In this document: piece by piece, positions 29,358-38,079 of the stretch
Layout of the letters: the number at the start of each line of letters is the position of its first letter
Numbering within the stretch: the stretch's first letter is position 1
From: Acidobacteriota bacterium
GTDB taxonomy: Bacteria; Acidobacteriota; Terriglobia; Terriglobales; Acidobacteriaceae
Assembly (NCBI GenBank): GCA_021818105.1
Contig: JAKAFB010000026.1
Span: forward strand, 1 to 41,298
Length of the DNA stretch: 41,298 bases
Direction of reading: 5' to 3'
Translations under genes and position numbers: made by a program
The notes under the pieces: generated by a model
Databases searched by the model: none
What the model was told of the DNA's origin: nothing
The model's input: the letters and a program-made list of their open reading frames with translations, nothing else

Positions 29358-31709
29358 TCATTTGCCTTCGCCCGCCCCGTGCATCAGCATCTGATACCGC
29401 CGCGCGTACTCGGCCTTGTACGCCTCCACGGCCTTCTCGTAGCTCATCTCCGGCACGTTCGGCATCCTCTTCCATCGCAGGCGAATCTCCCGCGTATTCG
29501 CCGGCACAATCACCACTCCATTCGAGGCGTGTGCCATCCTGCCGTACACCGTCACGCCCTTCAGATCCATGAACCACTGCTTATGCAGCACAATCTGCTT
29601 GGGTGCGCGCGTAAAGTGTGTGTCCAGGTGCAACACAGCCTCCTCCGCGCTGGGCTGCTCCAGCGTAAAAGACACCTCGCCAAAGTAGGTGGGGGCCTGG
29701 CTTACGGCAATCGTCTTTCCCGCGCCAATCCAATCCGGTGAAAGCACACTCAGCAGATCCAGTTGGTCGCCATCCTCGCGCAGCAGCATCATGCGCAACA
29801 GCGTGCGATACTCCGCTGAGAACCACCCATGCGGTGCCAGGTTGTCCTGGAAGTTGCGGTCGCCCCAAGGCAGGATGGCAAACTCAAACCCCGCATGCGT
29901 TGAGCTGGTATGCAGCAGCAGCGCATATAACTCCTTCACCGCCTGCTCCTGGTCGCCGCGGATCGTCTCCGTCATCGTGTTCTTGATGGTCAGGTAGTGG
30001 TGCAGAAACATGCCGTTGGCATAGGTCATGATGCCCTCGGCATACTTGGCTTGCGTGGCCTTCAGCGTAGCAGTCACGCGCCGGTCATTCGCCGCCAGTG
30101 TCGGCTCCGGTACCACTGCCAGCAGGTTGCCCCAGTCGTAGCCGCCCTGTTGCCCGTCCAGCGCCGGTGGAATATATCCGTCGTGCAGCCGTGTTTGCTC
30201 ATCCAGCACCTTGGCGAAGGCCTCGTTATAGTCGTCGTACTCGGCTTGCCACGCCTTGGCCATGTCTGCGTGGCCTGTTTCCTCCGCCATCTGGACCGCC
30301 AGCTTCAGCCCGCTCAGCGCCAGAAAGTTGTAGCCCGTCAGGTGTCCAGGGACATACTCGTTGTCGCGCACGTCGCTGGCCGGCATAATGTGCAGCGGGT
30401 CGGCTGCCCGCGCCTGCTTCAGCCAATCCACAGCGCGCGCAATCTGCGGCAGCGCCCACTCCGCAAAGGCAGCGTCGTGCGTCATGCGGTAGTGCTGCGA
30501 ATACCCCCACACCGCTTCGCCCCAGCCGTCATACTGCTGCGGCTGCGACAAAAAGTTCCCATCCGGCTTCTGCGACTTCGCAAAGAACTCCAGGTCCTGC
30601 TTCGCAATTTCCGGGTATCCTGTCACGTCATAGCTGTGCACAATGTCCGCGCCATCGCGCAGGTAGAACGAGTGATAGTGCAGCTTGTTCACCGTCTGGA
30701 TGTAATCCGGCCCAATGTGGTCCCGCGCTATCAGGTCGTAGATCAGGTTCGTGTAAAACGTGTCCACCGGCTTCTGCTCCGGCAGCGTAATCTGCATGCC
30801 CTGTGCCAGTATGTGATTCCAGTAGTTGGTTGTTTGTTCCTTTGCATGGTCAAAGGTGGCGTGCTCCAGCGCCGCCAGCGTCGCTGCGTCCGCCGTGGGC
30901 ACCACCGGCATCTTCAGGTCCAGCGTGTACTCCTCCCCCGGATGCAGCAGCCGCGAGTAGGTCACAATGCCCACCGCCACCGTCGGGTCCGCAACCAGTT
31001 TCGCTGGCTTGCTCACGTCCTGCGGATAGTTGTAGCGGCCGTGCAGCGTGTAGCCGCGGCTCGCATAGCCCGCCGGATACAGATACAGCACGCGCCCGCC
31101 GCGCAAGAAACCATCCTGCGTGAAGGAGTACGTCCAGTTCGGGTTGAAATTCTCGCCAATCTGCCGGTAGTCGCCGGGGAATTTGCCTTCGCTCGGCCTG
31201 TAGAAGCGGTTGTCGCCATGGGGAGAGTTGGTGTTGCCCGGTGCGTCGTAGCGCACGCCGGTGGCCAGGATCGCCCGCGTCGTCTCTTGGCCCTCGTTGT
31301 GCATCGTGATGCGGATGAAGTTCACCAGCGTGCCCTCGGGCCTGCCGTCGAGCGTGGCCGCGAAGAGTGTAAAGCGGTACAGAATTCCGTCGCGCTCAAA
31401 CTGGTAGTGGTCAATGGGCAGCCGCCCGTCCTCCAGTGTGCGAATGCGCGCGCTCGTCGGCGTAAGCTCCGGGCCTGAGAAGAACATCAGCTCGCCGTAA
31501 CCCGTGCGCAGGTAGCCCTCCGGAGTCACCTCCGTGGCGGCCTCGGCATCCATCATGCCAATCTCGTCCGTGGGCTTGGAAAAGTAGGAGAAGGGCTGTC
31601 CCGGCTCGTCAATGCTCGGCGAAACCATCTGAGCGTGCAGATGAGTGCCGGGTGCCGCAGTCAGCAGCAACCCGGCAGCAAGAAAGGCCAGAATACAGTT
31701 GTTCCTCAT
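29358..31709 (-). CDS. secreted six-hairpin (alpha/alpha)6-barrel glycosidase-like protein
   Basis: A 783-aa exported protein. The signal peptide (MRNNCILAFLAAGLLLTAAPGTHLHA) is followed by a beta-sandwich N-domain (to about residue 280), then a helical barrel domain with aromatic- and acid-rich segments: FYTNLIYDLIARDHIGPDYIQTVNKLHYHSFYLRDGADIVHSYDVTGYPEIAKQDLEFF, YDGWGEAVWGYSQHYRMT and GYIPPALDGQQGGYDWGNLLAVVPEP. Candidate acids are in LRDGAD, YDGWGEAV and DWGN. A C-terminal beta domain follows from about residue 670. This layout fits GH15/GH63/GH65-like or uncharacterised six-hairpin glycosidases; the exact family and substrate are not determined. A divergent promoter is not evident. It is on the same strand as the CHAT cassette, 48 bp after it. 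Confidence 0.8.
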   Translation of the reverse strand: MRNNCILAFLAAGLLLTAAPGTHLHAQMVSPSIDEPGQPFSYFSKPTDEIGMMDAEAATEVTPEGYLRTGYGELMFFSGPELTPTSARIRTLEDGRLPIDHYQFERDGILYRFTLFAATLDGRPEGTLVNFIRITMHNEGQETTRAILATGVRYDAPGNTNSPHGDNRFYRPSEGKFPGDYRQIGENFNPNWTYSFTQDGFLRGGRVLYLYPAGYASRGYTLHGRYNYPQDVSKPAKLVADPTVAVGIVTYSRLLHPGEEYTLDLKMPVVPTADAATLAALEHATFDHAKEQTTNYWNHILAQGMQITLPEQKPVDTFYTNLIYDLIARDHIGPDYIQTVNKLHYHSFYLRDGADIVHSYDVTGYPEIAKQDLEFFAKSQKPDGNFLSQPQQYDGWGEAVWGYSQHYRMTHDAAFAEWALPQIARAVDWLKQARAADPLHIMPASDVRDNEYVPGHLTGYNFLALSGLKLAVQMAEETGHADMAKAWQAEYDDYNEAFAKVLDEQTRLHDGYIPPALDGQQGGYDWGNLLAVVPEPTLAANDRRVTATLKATQAKYAEGIMTYANGMFLHHYLTIKNTMTETIRGDQEQAVKELYALLLHTSSTHAGFEFAILPWGDRNFQDNLAPHGWFSAEYRTLLRMMLLREDGDQLDLLSVLSPDWIGAGKTIAVSQAPTYFGEVSFTLEQPSAEEAVLHLDTHFTRAPKQIVLHKQWFMDLKGVTVYGRMAHASNGVVIVPANTREIRLRWKRMPNVPEMSYEKAVEAYKAEYARRYQMLMHGAGEGK

Positions 31710-31757
31710 GGCAAAAGACTACAGCATCCAGCGTGCTGAGCGCTGTGCGTGCCTTCC

Positions 31758-32537
31758 TTACGACAACAGCAGCACGGAGAAGCCGCAGTATCCGCCCGTG
31801 TGGTTCATTGGAATTGGCCCCGGCGGCTTGGGTGCATTGCGGCTTGTGGGCAGTGGATAGTCCATCAGCATGTCCAGTCCGGCAAGATTCGCCATCGCGA
31901 AAATCGCCATACGCTCGTGCTGCGGTGTGGGCACGTAGGGGACTTCGTCTTCGAAGATCAACACGCCCGATTTGCTCCATTGTGAGGCGAGCATGTTCTG
32001 CACGCTCGGGGGCGCGCCGCACAGCTCCACGCCCGTCACGTTCTTGAAGGTCAGCCGTTGCGTGGACGAAACAGGCCCTTGCGGCGCATCGCTACCGCTA
32101 AAGCAGGGAACCGTGTTCCCCTGCGCATTCACGATCTGCGTCGGCGTCGTCCCACTGGACACCCACACATCCGGCCCGCAGGGAATCGAGAGCTTCAGGT
32201 CCCAGCCGCCCGATAGCGGACGATGGCCCTTCACGCAGTGATTCACCCCGGCGTCAATGCCCGAGACGGCCATGCCGGCTCCTGACTGGGAAGCGCGTTG
32301 AATGTTCAGCGTGTGGCCGTGGTTGTCCAGCATGAAAAAGCTCGCGGGAGAAGGCCATGGAATGGGGTTAAGGTCCGTACTGAACGTGACTCCCTGCGGA
32401 TGTCCGCAGGCAGGTGAGTACACTTCCACGCCAATAATGCGGCTGGACGCATCGACGTAGGGTGCAATCACCCACGTCCCTTCCAAAACAACGTCGATCT
32501 GTGTTGCGATGACTGGGGAACTACCGGCTTGTGTCAT
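31758..32537 (-). CDS. unrecognised CHAT-linked protein, 259 aa
   Basis: I do not recognise a family. Its ATG at 32537 lies inside the end of the CHAT gene and the two overlap by 17 nt in different frames, so translation is probably coupled. There is no signal peptide or membrane helix. The sequence is rich in Gly, Pro, Ser and Val with seven or more Cys: VEVYSPACGHPQG, VNHCVKGH, LSIPCGPDVW, TVPCFSGSD, VELCGAPPS, GGYCGFS. Its N-terminal half (IDVVLEGTWVIAPYVDASSRIIGVEVYSP, GHTLNIQ) looks beta-rich, and the middle motif WDLKLSIPCGPDVWVSSG is striking. The coupling suggests it is the substrate, inhibitor or effector of the CHAT protein; that is inference. Confidence 0.7.
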   Translation of the reverse strand: MTQAGSSPVIATQIDVVLEGTWVIAPYVDASSRIIGVEVYSPACGHPQGVTFSTDLNPIPWPSPASFFMLDNHGHTLNIQRASQSGAGMAVSGIDAGVNHCVKGHRPLSGGWDLKLSIPCGPDVWVSSGTTPTQIVNAQGNTVPCFSGSDAPQGPVSSTQRLTFKNVTGVELCGAPPSVQNMLASQWSKSGVLIFEDEVPYVPTPQHERMAIFAMANLAGLDMLMDYPLPTSRNAPKPPGPIPMNHTGGYCGFSVLLLS

Positions 32538-35500
32538 GCAAGACCTCGCGCAGCGTTGTGCTTCCTGCACCGGAGGCATAGTAGGCCGCCCAATAGTACG
32601 GATGGCGGTACCGAGGATCACGAGAGAGTGATAGGCGTGCCGCGGTCAGCGCCTCCGGCACGCTGCGCCCGCTGGCCAGACCCCGGTAGAATGCATCCAT
32701 CATCGGAACAGCCGAGGCGGAGTCGATCTGCCAGCGGGTGGCCACCACGTCCGGCACGCCCAGCGCCGCCAGCGTATCCACTATATCCCCCATTCCGTGA
32801 TCCCAGCCCGCCTCATTTCTGCCCGATGCGCAGGCTGAGAACACAATCAGCCGCGCCGCCTTGGGCGGCTCCTTGAGAAACACGCTGCTGTCAAGGTACG
32901 GCCTGTCGCCGTGCGTGCCCGTCGGTGCCAGCAGCAGCCGCGTCTCGCCGTCATACTGCGTGGCATGTCCGGCAAAGTGAATCAACGGTGCTGAACCCAA
33001 GTGTGCCGCCACCCTCGGCTCCGTGGCCTGCCCAGCCAGCAGCAGGTTCGTATTGGACCCAAATCGGGCCACAGCGCGCGCTTCCTGCAAGGCCTCCGGC
33101 AGTAACGTGCTGGCTCCTGCGCCTACTGAGGCTCCCACTACCAGCGGCTGCTCCTGCGCACCTCGTGCCAGAGCGCGGGTTCCGGGCAGCAGTACGGCCG
33201 GTGACTCCTCCAGGCTGAATCGCAGCCCCAGCGCCCCGCCATCAGTTTCCACCGCTGGCCACGGCAAATTCCCCAGCAGCGGGTCAGGCTCCAGCACCAG
33301 TAGATCGCTCGCCCTCTGCGCATGTACATTGCCCACCAGCGCCTCGCCCAGCCGTCGAGCTACCGGGTCTATGGCCGCCTGCGTAGTCGCAGGTGAGCTC
33401 ACAGCGCGCTCCAGCGCCGCCGCCGATCCCAAAACGTCGTCCAGCCGTAGCGGAACCTCGTTCCACTCCACGTGCTGCGCACGTGCCCGATACACCAGTA
33501 CACGGTCGTGCAGCACAATCTGTCCCACCAGCCAGTCCCGATCTCTGGGAGCCTGCTCGCGCCCCAGCGCGCGTTCCAGTTGCGGCTTCAGGCAGTCCAC
33601 CGCGCCGCGCGTGCAGGTTGGCACCGGCTGGCCCAGAATGCGCAGCCGGTAGCGCTCCCAAAGCGCCAGGATGTCCATCCCCGGACGCTTCTCCGCCAGC
33701 CACACGCCGGCCAGCGTTGCATATAAACCCCTGTCCGCGCGCGCGTAGATGATGTTGTCTTTGCCCGTACCGCGCGCCTGCAACTCCCCTTTTACAATCG
33801 CCTCGCGCAGCGTGGCCTCGGCCATCTCCGGATGCCCCAGCGCCAGTTCCAGCTCGCCTCGCGCAACCGCATAGTTCTCCAGTTGCAGCGGGTTGTCCAC
33901 GCCTGCAAGATGGCTGCGTGCGTCATCCAGCATGTGTCTGGCCGCCTCCAGATCGCCGCGGTCCAGATACAGCTCCGCCATGTCGATCTCGCTCTCCGCC
34001 TGAACACCCATGAGCCCTTGCCGGTCCAGGGACTGAGCAAATTCCTTCCGTGCCAGCCGCATCTGTTTCTGCGCCGTCTCCAGTGCGCCCGCGCGGATCG
34101 CCGCGCGAATCAGGGCCACGCGTTGTTCGGCAAGAATGGCGCGGTTGTGCGCCAGCTCAAACAACCCAAAGGTCTCCTTGTTCACAAGCAGATCCAGTTG
34201 TTTTCGCGGCGTCCCGTCCTCAATCAGCGCCAGTCCGGCCATCGTTGTTGCTACGCGGAAAGGCGGATAGTCGCCCTCATAGAAACGGCGGATGCTCCGG
34301 AGGTTCAACCGCCATGCAGCTTCCGTATCGCCCGACTCCACGGCTGCGGAGCCCAGTTGGTTTCTTGCACGCAACTCCAGCAGCACATAGTGCGCCGCCT
34401 GCGCCGTCGCGAGCGCATTCACATACTCGGGATTATTCACCGAGTCAGCGCCGGGGCCGGTATCGCAGCCTGCTCCCAGAGCCATTGCATTGGCGTTAAT
34501 CCATGCATAGTGTGTCTTCTGCGCCAGCAGCGCCTCCGCCTCTTTCCGGCATGGCGCAAGGGTATACGCGCGTTGCAGCGCATACACGCGCTCCACTTCA
34601 GCCCGGTCCTCCCCGGCTGTGTTGCCCAGCTTGTGGAAGAGCGTGCGGCTCTCCAAGCCCCAACGTTCCGCGCCGCCATAGTCGCCTTGGTTGTTGGCGT
34701 CAATGGCCTTGCCCAGCGCATGTGCGCCACGCACAAACTCATCGCTTATAGGAGATGCAGAGGAGGGAAGAAGGTCGGTGAGCCAGGGGTCTTGGTGATT
34801 CTTTTCAAGGGAAGCAGCGAGGGCGTGCAGCAGTGTGCGGGCAGCGGAGCATCTCGCGTCGCAGGGTGAGCCGCGTGAGCGATCCACCGGCAGCGGAAAC
34901 GCGGCATCCAGCAGCCGCGGCAGCAGCGACCATGAAAGCTCTTCATCAATGCCCGCCAGCGTTGCTGTATCCGCCGCCAGCGCCGTCATCGCCTGCGGAG
35001 TGGCCAGGTGCTGCTCCATGCGGCTCTCGTGGCTCTTTATCTGGTTCAGCTTCTCTTCCAGTGTCTGCAGCCGCCGCTGGCCCTCCGCCAGCCACTTCGG
35101 GTCGTGTTCAAACTTTAGATAGCGGTTCCAGGTCTCCACGGCATTCATCACCTGCCCGCGGTCTTCCATCACCACCGCTTCGTTGAACAGCACCACGGGG
35201 TCGCCGGGGGCCATCTCATCGGCACGCAGCAGATAATCGAGCGCCGTTGCGCGGTCGTTCTCGCTGCTTGTGGCCAACCCGCGCTGGTAGTATGCACACG
35301 CCCCATCCGTAAGCAGGCTCGTCGTCACAGGTCCGGCTGCAATCAGCCGGTCCAGAATCTCGATGGCCGCGTCGTAGTTCTCGCTCAGCAGGTCCGCGCG
35401 CGCCTGCAATTGCAGCCAGTGGGGATCGTTGGGGTCCTTCTCAAGCCGGCTTTCTATCTGCGCGCGTGCGGCCAGCAGCGGAGCCGATTCGCGATCCATC

Positions 35501-36129
35501 GCGCCACCCCGCAGATGTTCCCCAGGAATCACCGGGGCGTAACCGGCGCCGGCCACCCGCAGATCAAACGTGCGCTCGTGCGTGTAGGCCTCCGCAAGCA
35601 GCTTCTCCGGCGCATGCTCGTGCTGCCACCACAGCGCCACTCCCACTGCCAACAGCACTGAGGCTGCCAGCGCTGACCCCGACCATCCCAGCAACTTTAG
35701 CGTGCGCCGGCTTGTGCTTCTCTTTGCCTGTGGCGTATACGCCAACTCCACGGCCATGCGATGCTGCCATTGCGGCGTCATGGCCTCCAGCTCCGCCATC
35801 TCCGCTGTTTCCTGCTCAGTTGCCTCTGCTGCCAGCACGCGCTGGCTCATGCGCAGCCGCTCCAGGCAGGCAGAGCATGCGGCGGCATGCGCCAGCAGGG
35901 TCTCTGCCTCTTCAGCCGAGGACTTGCCCATCGCCATGTGCAGCCAGGCGCCCGGCTCCGGGCAGGGCTCTTCTCTCGGCGGCCCAAATCCGCCTCCGCC
36001 TCCCGCACCCGCTTTGCTGCGTAAAGACTCGAGCGAGGCCAGGTCCCCCCATGCAGACTCCAGCTCGCCCCCGTGGCTACCTGCGTGCCGGGGAAGTGGC
36101 TGGTCGGGGATTAAATCGCTTTGCTTCAT
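32521..36129 (-). CDS. anti-sigma zinc-finger / TPR / CHAT-protease fusion, 1202 aa
   Basis: A very large multi-domain protein. Residues 81-88 (HAAACSAC) form a zf-HC2 anti-sigma motif, H81-x3-C85-x2-C88. A membrane helix lies at about 147-168 (GWSGSALAASVLLAVGVALWW). TPR-like helical repeats occupy about 225-850 (LEKDPNDPHWLQLQARADLLSENYDAAIEILDRLI, ALDYLLRADEMAPGDPVVLFNEAVV, MAELYLDRGDLEAARHMLDDAR). The C-terminal CHAT (caspase-HetF-associated) domain has the catalytic pair H1055 (IHFAGHATQ) and C1100 (VFSACASG), then DTLAALGVPDVVATRW. Start 36129 (MKQSDL) is weak but follows GAGAG. It lies 59 nt after the ECF sigma gene. Inferred role: membrane-bound anti-sigma factor that releases the sigma or cleaves a target when its TPR sensor is triggered. 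Confidence 0.87.
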   Translation of the reverse strand: MKQSDLIPDQPLPRHAGSHGGELESAWGDLASLESLRSKAGAGGGGGFGPPREEPCPEPGAWLHMAMGKSSAEEAETLLAHAAACSACLERLRMSQRVLAAEATEQETAEMAELEAMTPQWQHRMAVELAYTPQAKRSTSRRTLKLLGWSGSALAASVLLAVGVALWWQHEHAPEKLLAEAYTHERTFDLRVAGAGYAPVIPGEHLRGGAMDRESAPLLAARAQIESRLEKDPNDPHWLQLQARADLLSENYDAAIEILDRLIAAGPVTTSLLTDGACAYYQRGLATSSENDRATALDYLLRADEMAPGDPVVLFNEAVVMEDRGQVMNAVETWNRYLKFEHDPKWLAEGQRRLQTLEEKLNQIKSHESRMEQHLATPQAMTALAADTATLAGIDEELSWSLLPRLLDAAFPLPVDRSRGSPCDARCSAARTLLHALAASLEKNHQDPWLTDLLPSSASPISDEFVRGAHALGKAIDANNQGDYGGAERWGLESRTLFHKLGNTAGEDRAEVERVYALQRAYTLAPCRKEAEALLAQKTHYAWINANAMALGAGCDTGPGADSVNNPEYVNALATAQAAHYVLLELRARNQLGSAAVESGDTEAAWRLNLRSIRRFYEGDYPPFRVATTMAGLALIEDGTPRKQLDLLVNKETFGLFELAHNRAILAEQRVALIRAAIRAGALETAQKQMRLARKEFAQSLDRQGLMGVQAESEIDMAELYLDRGDLEAARHMLDDARSHLAGVDNPLQLENYAVARGELELALGHPEMAEATLREAIVKGELQARGTGKDNIIYARADRGLYATLAGVWLAEKRPGMDILALWERYRLRILGQPVPTCTRGAVDCLKPQLERALGREQAPRDRDWLVGQIVLHDRVLVYRARAQHVEWNEVPLRLDDVLGSAAALERAVSSPATTQAAIDPVARRLGEALVGNVHAQRASDLLVLEPDPLLGNLPWPAVETDGGALGLRFSLEESPAVLLPGTRALARGAQEQPLVVGASVGAGASTLLPEALQEARAVARFGSNTNLLLAGQATEPRVAAHLGSAPLIHFAGHATQYDGETRLLLAPTGTHGDRPYLDSSVFLKEPPKAARLIVFSACASGRNEAGWDHGMGDIVDTLAALGVPDVVATRWQIDSASAVPMMDAFYRGLASGRSVPEALTAARLSLSRDPRYRHPYYWAAYYASGAGSTTLREVLHDTSR

Positions 36130-36188
36130 CTCTCGTACTGAACTTATCGCAACTTGGTGGTAGTTTCCTTTGCGTGCCAATCGATTTT

Positions 36189-36833
36189 TCAGGCCATCTG
36201 AGCCGTTTCCCCCGGCTTGCCGGGGTCCATCTCCTTGCGTAACCAGGAGGTTACGCGGCGCAACGCGCTCTCCACGCCCTTTGCAGTTAACCCTGTCACG
36301 GGCAGCGATGCAATCTCCTCCGCAGTCAGGCCCTGCAGATAATACAGCCAGAAGATCGCCCGGTCCCGCTCGGCAATCACCCCCGGCGCCGACCGCATCT
36401 TGCGGTCCAGATCCGCATACAGCAGCGCCTTCTGGACGGATAAGCTCTCCTGCTCGTTATCCTGCTTCGCTTGTGCCGTCGTTTCTTCCAGCGTGATGGT
36501 TACCACTCTGCCACCCCGTTTGGCAGAGTACTGCCTTCGAAAGTAGTCGTTTGCCACCGACGTCGCCACAATGCGAACGAGCCCCAGAAAAGAGTCCTCG
36601 CCTCGCGGCTGAAACTCCCGAAGGATGCGTCTTTCCTGCTCGCAAAATTTAAGAAAGATTTCCTGCACGATGTCGTCCACGACGGAAGGCGTTGCGCTCC
36701 CCAACCATACCCGGGCCACGCGCCCGGCCACCAGTGCGGCCACCGGTGTGCAACGCCGCAAAAGTTCCTCCCACTCCGCGGCATCTGCGGAGCAGGCACA
36801 GGCTTTTGCCAGATCGTTGATTTGAATACTCAT
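36189..36833 (-). CDS. ECF-type RNA polymerase sigma factor
   Basis: A 214-aa ECF sigma factor. Region 2 is at about 50-120 (VVDDIVQEIFLKFCEQERRIL... DSFLGLVRIVATSVANDYFRRQ), region 4 at about 145-205 (RDRAIFWLYYLQGLTAEEIASLPVTGLTAKGVESALRRVTSWLRKE). The insert between regions 2 and 4 is acidic and Gln-rich (LEETTAQAKQDNEQE). The start MSIQINDLAK at 36833 was chosen over the 47-codon longer reading because of its fit to family length and a GGTTGGA site; the leader of the longer reading looks non-coding. Downstream on the same strand is the zf-HC2/CHAT protein, its probable anti-sigma factor. Its signal and target promoters are unknown. Confidence 0.9.
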   Translation of the reverse strand: MSIQINDLAKACACSADAAEWEELLRRCTPVAALVAGRVARVWLGSATPSVVDDIVQEIFLKFCEQERRILREFQPRGEDSFLGLVRIVATSVANDYFRRQYSAKRGGRVVTITLEETTAQAKQDNEQESLSVQKALLYADLDRKMRSAPGVIAERDRAIFWLYYLQGLTAEEIASLPVTGLTAKGVESALRRVTSWLRKEMDPGKPGETAQMA

Positions 36834-37000
36834 TCCAACCGCCGTGCGGAATCCCAGTTTAGCGCAACTTGCGGCCGTGATTATTACTTTATAAATGACA
36901 ACGATTGCGCAAGGCACTTCCACACACTCGCTTGGTTCCCGCTGTGCTACCATCCCCGCAAGCGTCCCACGCATTCCGGCCTACCGGCCCAGGACTCGGC

Positions 37001-37996
37001 ATGGACACCCATTTCCGCCCCCTCACTCTCGGTGAAATCCTCGATCGTACTGCCTATCTTTACCGGTCCAACTTTCTGTTGTTTGCCGGTATCGCCGCTG
37101 TCTACTCCGGCACTCTGCTGGTTCTCAGCCTTCTGGAAATCGGCCTTCAGGAGCTGCTCCGCATCGCGCACATGGTGCGTCCCCTCGTCTGGGCCACCTA
37201 CAGCGCCACGGCCGTCTCGCTCCTGCTGGCCTTCGTCTTTGCCGGAGCAGCCGTGGCCGCCAACAACCGCGCCGTGGGTTGGCTGTACCTTGGCCAGCCG
37301 GCCACCATCCGCAGCGCCTACACCAGCATCCTGCCGCGCCTGGGCCGCTACCTCTGGCTCATGACGATTACCGCTATCGTCGTTTGGCTCCCCATCGTCC
37401 TGCTTTACGCCGCTTACTTCGTCGTTTTATTGCGCTTTAACCACCAAAACGCCGCCGCGGCTCAGGCTGCGTCCGCCGCAGGCCGCCCATCCCTAGTCTT
37501 CTTCGGCATCGCCACTGCCGTATTCCTTCTATTGCTCATCCCCATCGGCATTTACACCGTCCTGCAGGGCCTACGCTATGCCCTCGCCGTCCCTGCCTGC
37601 GTCATGGAAGACATCACGGCCCGCCAGGCCATCCGCCGCAGCATCACGCTCAGCAAGGGTTCGCGCGGCCGCATCTTTCTCCTCGCGCTTCTTGTTGTCG
37701 CCGTGCAGTTCGGCCTGCTCCTCATCACGCAATCGGCCTTCTTTTTCCTCGGCGTGCGCAACCATGGGACGCTCCCCGTCGGCATCCGCGTGCTGCAGCA
37801 GATCGTCGCCTTCTGCACCAACACCTTCATCGGGCCCATCTACGCCACCGGCCTCACGCTCTTCTACTACGATCAGCGCATGCGCAAGGAGGGCTACGAT
37901 ATCGAGCGCATGATGGAGCTGGCCGGGCTCATCTCAGCACCTGCCCAACACGCCGAGAGCACTCCGCCATCCGCCTCCGGCGAAGATCTCGCCTGA
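37001..37996 (+). CDS. polytopic membrane protein, GPDPase membrane-domain-like
   Basis: A 331-aa membrane protein with about six hydrophobic helices. After a conserved N-terminal motif (FRPLTLGEILDRTAYLYRSNF), typical of glycerophosphodiester phosphodiesterase membrane-domain/DUF975-like proteins, helices appear at about 27-45, 65-90, 115-140, 163-185, 225-247 and 265-290. A central amphipathic stretch reads ALAVPACVMEDITARQAIRRSITLSKGSRGR, a hallmark of the group. The last 35 residues are polar, Pro/Ser-rich. No catalytic domain is present. AGGA lies about 6 nt before the ATG. It is probably part of the membrane-protein module that includes the DUF4129 gene downstream, interrupted by GH97. 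Confidence 0.8.
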   Translation: MDTHFRPLTLGEILDRTAYLYRSNFLLFAGIAAVYSGTLLVLSLLEIGLQELLRIAHMVRPLVWATYSATAVSLLLAFVFAGAAVAANNRAVGWLYLGQPATIRSAYTSILPRLGRYLWLMTITAIVVWLPIVLLYAAYFVVLLRFNHQNAAAAQAASAAGRPSLVFFGIATAVFLLLLIPIGIYTVLQGLRYALAVPACVMEDITARQAIRRSITLSKGSRGRIFLLALLVVAVQFGLLLITQSAFFFLGVRNHGTLPVGIRVLQQIVAFCTNTFIGPIYATGLTLFYYDQRMRKEGYDIERMMELAGLISAPAQHAESTPPSASGEDLA

Positions 37997-38079
37997 CCTT
38001 CCAGCGGAGTACACTGGCACGGACCCGGCAACCCCGGAACTGTTGCACCTGAATCTGATCCGCTTTGCACGGAGGTTCC

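Noticed and set aside
29997..31478. 493-codon plus-strand frame opposite the six-hairpin glycosidase gene
   Set aside because: It lacks any domain pattern, is extremely rich in Arg, Val and His, and the minus-strand protein has signal peptide and conserved motifs.
31758..32537. Bacterial gasdermin as CHAT-linked partner
   Set aside because: The length is similar, but there is no N-terminal palmitoylated-Cys motif and the sequence pattern does not resemble gasdermins to me. A structure prediction would decide.
33832..34869. 345-codon plus-strand frame opposite the CHAT/TPR gene
   Set aside because: Antisense shadow; the TPR-type sequence on the minus strand is clearly the coding one.
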